64,000 nt of DNA from Zygaena filipendulae (Eukaryota > Arthropoda > Insecta > Lepidoptera > Zygaenidae), in contig OU015662.1 of the NCBI GenBank assembly GCA_907165275.2, positions 4,967,501 to 5,031,500 of the forward strand, read 5' to 3'. A program made the position numbers and the translations under genes. Positions 58,214 to 64,000 of the stretch are shown in pieces (within the stretch, counting starts at the first letter, position 1; each line of letters begins with the position of its first letter). A model generated the notes under the pieces. The model was given only the letters and a program-made list of their open reading frames with translations, was not told the origin of the DNA and made no database searches.

Positions 58214-58950
58214 GCTAACAATATCAGTCAATTTGTGGAGCTTCAGCGGGGTACGGCGGGCGCGCGACGATCGCAGGCCACAACAATAGGCTCGCTCACG
58301 ACGTTTCCGAGTCGACATTCTCATGAGCGGAATAACGCACAACAATCAAGATGTCATTTTTCAACTACCCACGCCGCGAACACCGCACCGAGCAACAACG
58401 AGAAATATTGCCGACAACACACGCACCGTCCGCCGTACAAAAGAAACGTCCTGTGTTCGTACGTCGCGATACGTATCTCCCGCTTGAATAACATGTACAC
58501 AACATTTTCAGCTTTTTATATTTTATGCGTAATCGAAAACTTATTACAACCTCTACCTTTTGTACATACACTCAGTGAAACGGTTAAGGCTATATTGTAT
58601 ATTTATTTCCGTTCCCAAAGCATCATAAATCTTTCTACGAGGCTGAGTAACATCGATTGCGAAACGAAGAGAGCTCAACAAGTAAGTAACAAGCCCTTTT
58701 TAACTCCCGGCTCGAAGGTAAGTTACAAGGTGTAAAGTGAAAAAATATTATAATGATCGCGTTTTTCCACAACGCTCATTATGACATTTCGCAGGAGTCG
58801 GAGGGTTATTTATCAGCTGCAAAACTTGAAAACACGAAGGGAGAAATGATAGTAATTATTGACACGAACCGCCGCCCCGGGCGGGAGTCGAGCGAGCATC
58901 CACCGCGAAGATCGCAACCGGCCACTAACACGAAAATTCCACATTCATAA
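58214..58950 (+). CDS. Candidate spliced coding region, protein unknown
   Basis: After a pyrimidine tract and CAG (58211-58213) a frame stays open for 504 nt. Two strong donors lie in it, CAACAA|GTAAGT after 58681 and CGAAG|GTAAGT after 58717, both in phase 0. A 77-bp candidate intron (58718-58794) ends ATTTCGCAG, also phase 0. The frame then continues GAGTCGGAGGGT (ESEGYLSAAKL) to TAA at 58948-58950. An AATAAA lies near 59259. The first part is basic and rich in Asn, Ser, Arg and His; the middle has a hydrophobic run (FSAFYILCVIENLL). No known domain is recognised and no initiator ATG was found upstream. It could be internal/terminal exons of a gene, exons of a long non-coding RNA, or chance. 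Confidence 0.28.
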
Positions 58951-61165
<2,215 letters not shown>

Positions 61166-61281
61166 GCGATAAAAGCGATAGCGATACTTAAACCTTCTGT
61201 GATGGTAATTTATTAATTTAAACTAGATGTTCTAGCATTCTCATGCGACAATGGCACTAAGTCCGCCTTTAAATAAATAAA

Positions 61282-61481
61282 TGTCCCCCGCGGTTTCACC
61301 CGCGGTAATTTTGGAGTTCCCATGGAAATTCCGAGATAAAAAGTACCCTATGTCTTATTCCATAATAAAATCTATCTTTGTACCAAATTCTACCTAATTC
61401 CGTTCAGCCGTTCTAGCGTGATTGACTAACAAACATCCATCCATGCGTTCAAGCTTTCAGATTTATAACATCAGTATAGAA
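61282..61481 (+). repeat. Family S repeat, ATCC-type tail, in LSD1 intron
   Basis: TGTCCCCCGCGGTTTCACCC, CCATGGAAATTCCGAG, GTACCCTATGTC, CGTTCAGCCGTTCTAGC, AACATCCATCCATGCG and TTTATAACATCAGTATAG. The end is 23 bp from the exon donor at 61504. Confidence 0.8.
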
Positions 61482-61504
61482 TAGATAATAACCAACGGTA
61501 CCAC

Positions 61505-61726
61505 CTTGGCGGATTCGTTTCGAGCTGTGTCAACTTGTCTTCGATGCTGGTGTTCTGGGCGGTAATGGATTCGAATTCGTCGCAGAGTTTATTCATCTCC
61601 CTGTTGAGGCGACGCAAGTTGAACTCTTGCAACACACCGTCACCCGTGACGCCGCGCCGCCTGTCCGCGAGCAGCGAGTCCTTCTCCACTTTCATTGAGT
61701 TCAACAACTCCTGTATGTCGTTCAAT
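61505..61726 (-). CDS. Su(var)3-3: LSD1/KDM1A exon (second Tower helix)
   Basis: The 222-nt exon begins after GTCACAG with an A that completes a split Lys codon, then encodes LNDIQELLNSMKVEKDSLLA, a charged turn (DRRRGVTGDG), and NREMNKLCDEFESITAQN, finishing QLETNPP with a split Ser codon. This corresponds to the distal helix of the LSD1 Tower, the antiparallel coiled coil that binds CoREST and the nucleosome-facing SANT region. The LExNPPS ending matches known LSD1 proteins. The acceptor is preceded by TGTTTTTTTAC. Its GC content is higher than the flanking introns. Confidence 0.95.
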
Positions 61727-62560
61727 CTGTGACATGGGCACGATGACAGCGTGTAAAAAAACAGCGTAGCGAGCGTGCCGCGGCAGCGGCCGGCGATGCG
61801 CCAAAGACAAAATATGGTGACATCTATGATGATGATTGACCATTTGTATTTGGCGCATCGCCGGCCGCTTCCGCGGCACGCTCGCTACGCTCGCTCGGCT
61901 CGCGCGTCGTGGTCACCAGTAGAAACCTAACCTAACCATTCTGTATAAGATAACAAGGCGATGCGCCAAACACACAATGGCTGCGTTGTGTTCAACCAAT
62001 CAACATAATAATCGTTTGAACATTTACCGTGCATTTAATGTAATGTGAATGGTGGTAAAAGTGCGAATCGCAAAATCGTACGGGCTTTTACCATTAAGAG
62101 TTGGTAAATCTTAGGTTTTACTCTTAAATTTTAGGATTTACCGTAATCCGTGCATTTACAGTAACATTTATAACAAATTAGGTAGTTACCTATCTACAAA
62201 GTGAAGATATTTAAATGAAAATTAGCTGGCTCCGTGATTCAACCTGTGCTTCAAATTTTCATTCCCATTAGGGATTGAACTTCTAAAAACCCATTTTGAG
62301 ACCATAGCAATAACCGCTACATACTCAAACTTGATAAGCTCTCAATTCTCAAGTCTTTTTTTTTCTTCTTCATTCTCCAATGCAATGAGCGCGACATAGA
62401 ATATCTTGAGAGTGTCTCAAGTTTGAATAGTGTTAATGAATGCTTGCCTACATTATAGTAAATGGAAGCCTCATGCAAAACTTTAAGTTTCTCCACCCAG
62501 CGACTTAGGCTTCGTAGGTATTGTTTGTCTTTATTAACCTACAAAAATTGAAACTCTTAC
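61727..62560 (-). other. LSD1 intron, 834 bp, with a GC-rich hairpin
   Basis: Donor AACAA|GTAAGAG at 62560, acceptor GTCACAG at 61727. It holds the inverted repeat at 61765-61889 close to the 3' splice site, and AACCTAACCTAACC at 61926. Confidence 0.9.
61765..61889. repeat. GC-rich inverted repeat, 41-bp arms, one mismatch
   Basis: The left arm (61765-61805) starts CGTAGCGAGCGTGCCGCGG and ends CCGGCGATGCGCCAAA. The right arm (61849-61889) starts TTTGGCGCATCGCCGGCCGC and ends CGCGGCACGCTCGCTACG. The loop is 43 bp. A further GGCGATGCGCCAAAC occurs at 61959, so the arm end belongs to a repeated sequence. It lies 38 bp from the exon at 61726. It could be a small foldback transposon; no target duplication was identified. 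Confidence 0.88.
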
Positions 62561-62619
62561 TTGTTAATGTTAGCTTTTAATTTTTCTTGCAAAGTTATTA
62601 CGGCTTTCAAGTGTTGAAT
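62561..62619 (-). CDS. Su(var)3-3: LSD1/KDM1A small exon (Tower domain)
   Basis: A 59-nt exon between GTTTTTCAG and GTAAGAG. Read in phase 0 it gives IQHLKAVITLQEKLKANIN and leaves two bases (AA) that join A of the next exon as Lys. The pattern matches the LSD1 Tower helix segment around IEHWKK(I)VKTQEELK. It is too short and lacks an ATG, so it shows no conventional ORF; phase continuity on both sides supports it. Confidence 0.93.
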
Positions 62620-63264
62620 CTGAAAAACAATGAACCCTTCAGATATCCACATTCCTCGTACCACGTATCCAGTTTCTAAAACACCGATGGGCAAAAACAA
62701 AATGAATTTCCCTTCTAAAAAAAAAACAAATTAACCGTATCTAATTTAAAAACAAACACACAACATCGTGTGTCGTTACTAAAAAGTTACAGAGGAACGC
62801 TTAGACCCTGTATTGTAGACGTATATCGACGGTGTGCGAAATATATAGACTAGCTTTGCCCCGTGTTCCAACCGCGTGAGTTTCGGAATTTCCGCAGGAA
62901 CTCCAAAGTAGTCTTATTTGCTACTTATATCATCAGCTAATTAGCAGTGAAAGTCCCGTCAAAATCAGTTCAACTGTTTCGAGAGTTTCGGAATTCCTTG
63001 AGGAACTCCAAACTTCTTTCATAAGAACCCCCTTACAGAAAGACTGTTCGTTCGAGTGCTGTAGACGAAAAGATTTATTTTCGTTGCTGACCCGCCCCCG
63101 TAGCCTAGATAACAATATATCATCGTTAACGCTATAAAAAGTGAGGAACGTATCTAATAATCGTAAATTTTACCATGTGTCATGACGGTACGGTCCTTAG
63201 TTTTCTACATAATATAGAGTTAACGATCATAGTTTGTCAACATGGCTGAGGGGGCTGTGCCTAC
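62620..63264 (-). other. LSD1 intron, 645 bp
   Basis: Donor CAG|GTAGGC at 63264, acceptor TTTTTCAG at 62620. It contains one decayed family S copy and AT-rich filler; A-runs lie at 62718. Confidence 0.9.
62852..62985 (+). repeat. Family S repeat, decayed, in LSD1 intron
   Basis: ACTAGCTTTGCCCCGTG, CGTGAGTTTCGGAATTTCC and GCAGGAACTCC. The tail includes AAGTCCCGTCAAAATCAGTTC. A second GAATTCCTTGAGGAACTCC at 62991 is a partial duplicate of the head. Confidence 0.65.
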
Positions 63265-63414
63265 CTGTTTGTGTTTAACATTTTTCTGTTGCAGTTTTAT
63301 CACCCATTCGAGAGCTTGCCCCAGCGAGACGGGCGTCTCGTTGTAATAGTTGAAGTCCACTTGGTGCGAGAGGTACGACGTTGCGTCGAGGAGCCGATTG
63401 AACTCGCGTTCCAC
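63265..63414 (-). CDS. Su(var)3-3: LSD1/KDM1A exon (first Tower helix)
   Basis: A 150-nt, exactly 50-codon exon after CCGTCAG and before GTAGGC. It encodes [20 protein letters not shown], then [20 protein letters not shown] and ends VKHKQ. The [12 protein letters not shown] and PVSLGQALE words are diagnostic of LSD1 at the start of the Tower insertion within the amine-oxidase domain. An ATG-started frame would misplace its start into the intron (MVFFRQ); the acceptor CAG defines the real 5' border. It is in phase 0 on both ends. Preceding exons (SWIRM and FAD-binding regions) are outside the window. Confidence 0.95.
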
Positions 63415-63474
63415 CTGACGGAAAAATACCATATTTGGCTATAACATTGCGGTTCTAATACATTATTATATTAC

Positions 63475-63659
63475 TAGCTGTCCCCGGCGGTTTCACCCGT
63501 GGTAATTTCGGAGATCTCGCAGGAATTTCAGGACAAAAAGTACCCTATGCTATTGACAATGAATATTATGCAAAATTTCATGATGATCGGTTGAGCGTCT
63601 AGGCGTGAAAGCGTAACAGACAGACAGACAGAGTTGCATTTATAATATTAGTAAGGATT
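63475..63659 (+). repeat. Family S repeat, variant a, in LSD1 intron
   Basis: CTAGCTGTCCCCGGCGG, TTTCACCCGTGGTAATTTC, GTACCCTATGC, CATGATGATCGGTTGAGC and AACAGACAGACAGACAGAG. It ends TTATAATATTAGTAAGG; the central TCCTTCTCTGTACCCC block is deleted. Confidence 0.82.
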
Positions 63660-63780
63660 AAATTAAAACAGCAGTTCCGACAAAACAATTACAACCTTAG
63701 TTCACAAACAATATACAGATAACAATTGGAAATATTTTTAAGTTTTTCGTTAATATTTCAAATTTGGCATTTTGCACTTA

Positions 63781-64000
63781 CCGCCGCTCTCAGAGTCGAC
63801 TTTAATGATTACTTAGTTAAGTATAGATTTTTAAAACAAAACTGCCGCAATCAGAGACGTTTAGTAAATTAATGTTATTTGGCATTGAATGAGATGTAAC
63901 TTAGTTAGTTAAATGCCAATTAACATTAATTTATTAAACTAGTCTGATTGCGGCAGTTTTGTTTTAAAAATCTATACTTAACTAAGTAATCATTAAAGTC
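63781..64000. mobile_element. Foldback MITE, copy 3, cut by window edge
   Basis: CCGCCGCTCTCAGAGTCGAC starts directly after TTA (63778-63780), and the sequence matches copies 1 and 2 through TTAACTAAGTAATCATTAAA. About 17 bp of the right end lie outside the window. It is inside the LSD1 intron. Confidence 0.85.

Larger units (their letters stand above)
63415..64000 (-). other. LSD1 intron, partial
   Basis: It begins upstream of the acceptor at 63415 and continues past the window edge. It is largely filled by a family S copy and a foldback MITE copy; no exon is seen. Confidence 0.85.

Overview
The window reads as AT-rich, repeat-dense nuclear DNA of an insect, most probably a moth or butterfly. 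This rests on an animal gene with short GT-AG introns, the frequent TAGGTAC/CCTAACC words, a PIF/Harbinger-like and Tc1/mariner-like MITE load, and an interspersed repeat with a GCGGTTTCACCCGCGG head of a kind I associate with Lepidoptera. The species cannot be named from the sequence alone. Nothing bacterial, no CRISPR array and no operon is present.

The one host gene I can name is the lysine-specific histone demethylase LSD1/KDM1A (Su(var)3-3 in Drosophila). It lies on the minus strand at the right edge. Four consecutive exons (63414-63265, 62619-62561, 61726-61505, 60894-60746) have correct splice sites and matching phases, and encode the CoREST-binding Tower domain plus the return into the amine-oxidase domain. 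Upstream exons (SWIRM, FAD-binding half) must lie beyond 64000. I found no catalytic C-terminal exons below 60746, so much or all of the rest of the window may be one very long intron.

The second solid object is a complete, apparently young Ty3/gypsy-type LTR retrotransposon at 52477-56859, minus strand. It has two 168-bp LTRs that look identical, a 5-bp GTTTA target duplication, a tRNA-Leu-type primer binding site, a polypurine tract, and one uninterrupted 1310-residue Gag-Pol frame.

The rest is mobile-element debris. About two dozen copies of one modular interspersed repeat (called family S here) share a head but carry at least three tails. Three copies of a 237-bp near-palindromic MITE occur at 5147, 22509 and 63781. 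There is a MITE inserted in another MITE (8888-9373), further TIR elements (22108, 31719, 41005), two tRNA-derived SINE-like copies (23641, 30515), a LINE-like 3' tail with poly-A nested in a family S copy (29961), and the broken 3' end of a non-LTR reverse transcriptase (19688-20390).

A few stretches could hide unrecognised genes. The best is a plus-strand open frame at 58214-58950 with good acceptor and donor sites, an in-frame 77-bp candidate intron and an AATAAA downstream. A 46-codon ORF with a fly-type start context lies at 4287-4427. Neither is recognised. I see no convincing novel biological system; the most useful leads are the young LTR element, the modular repeat family, the foldback elements and the 58-kb candidate gene.
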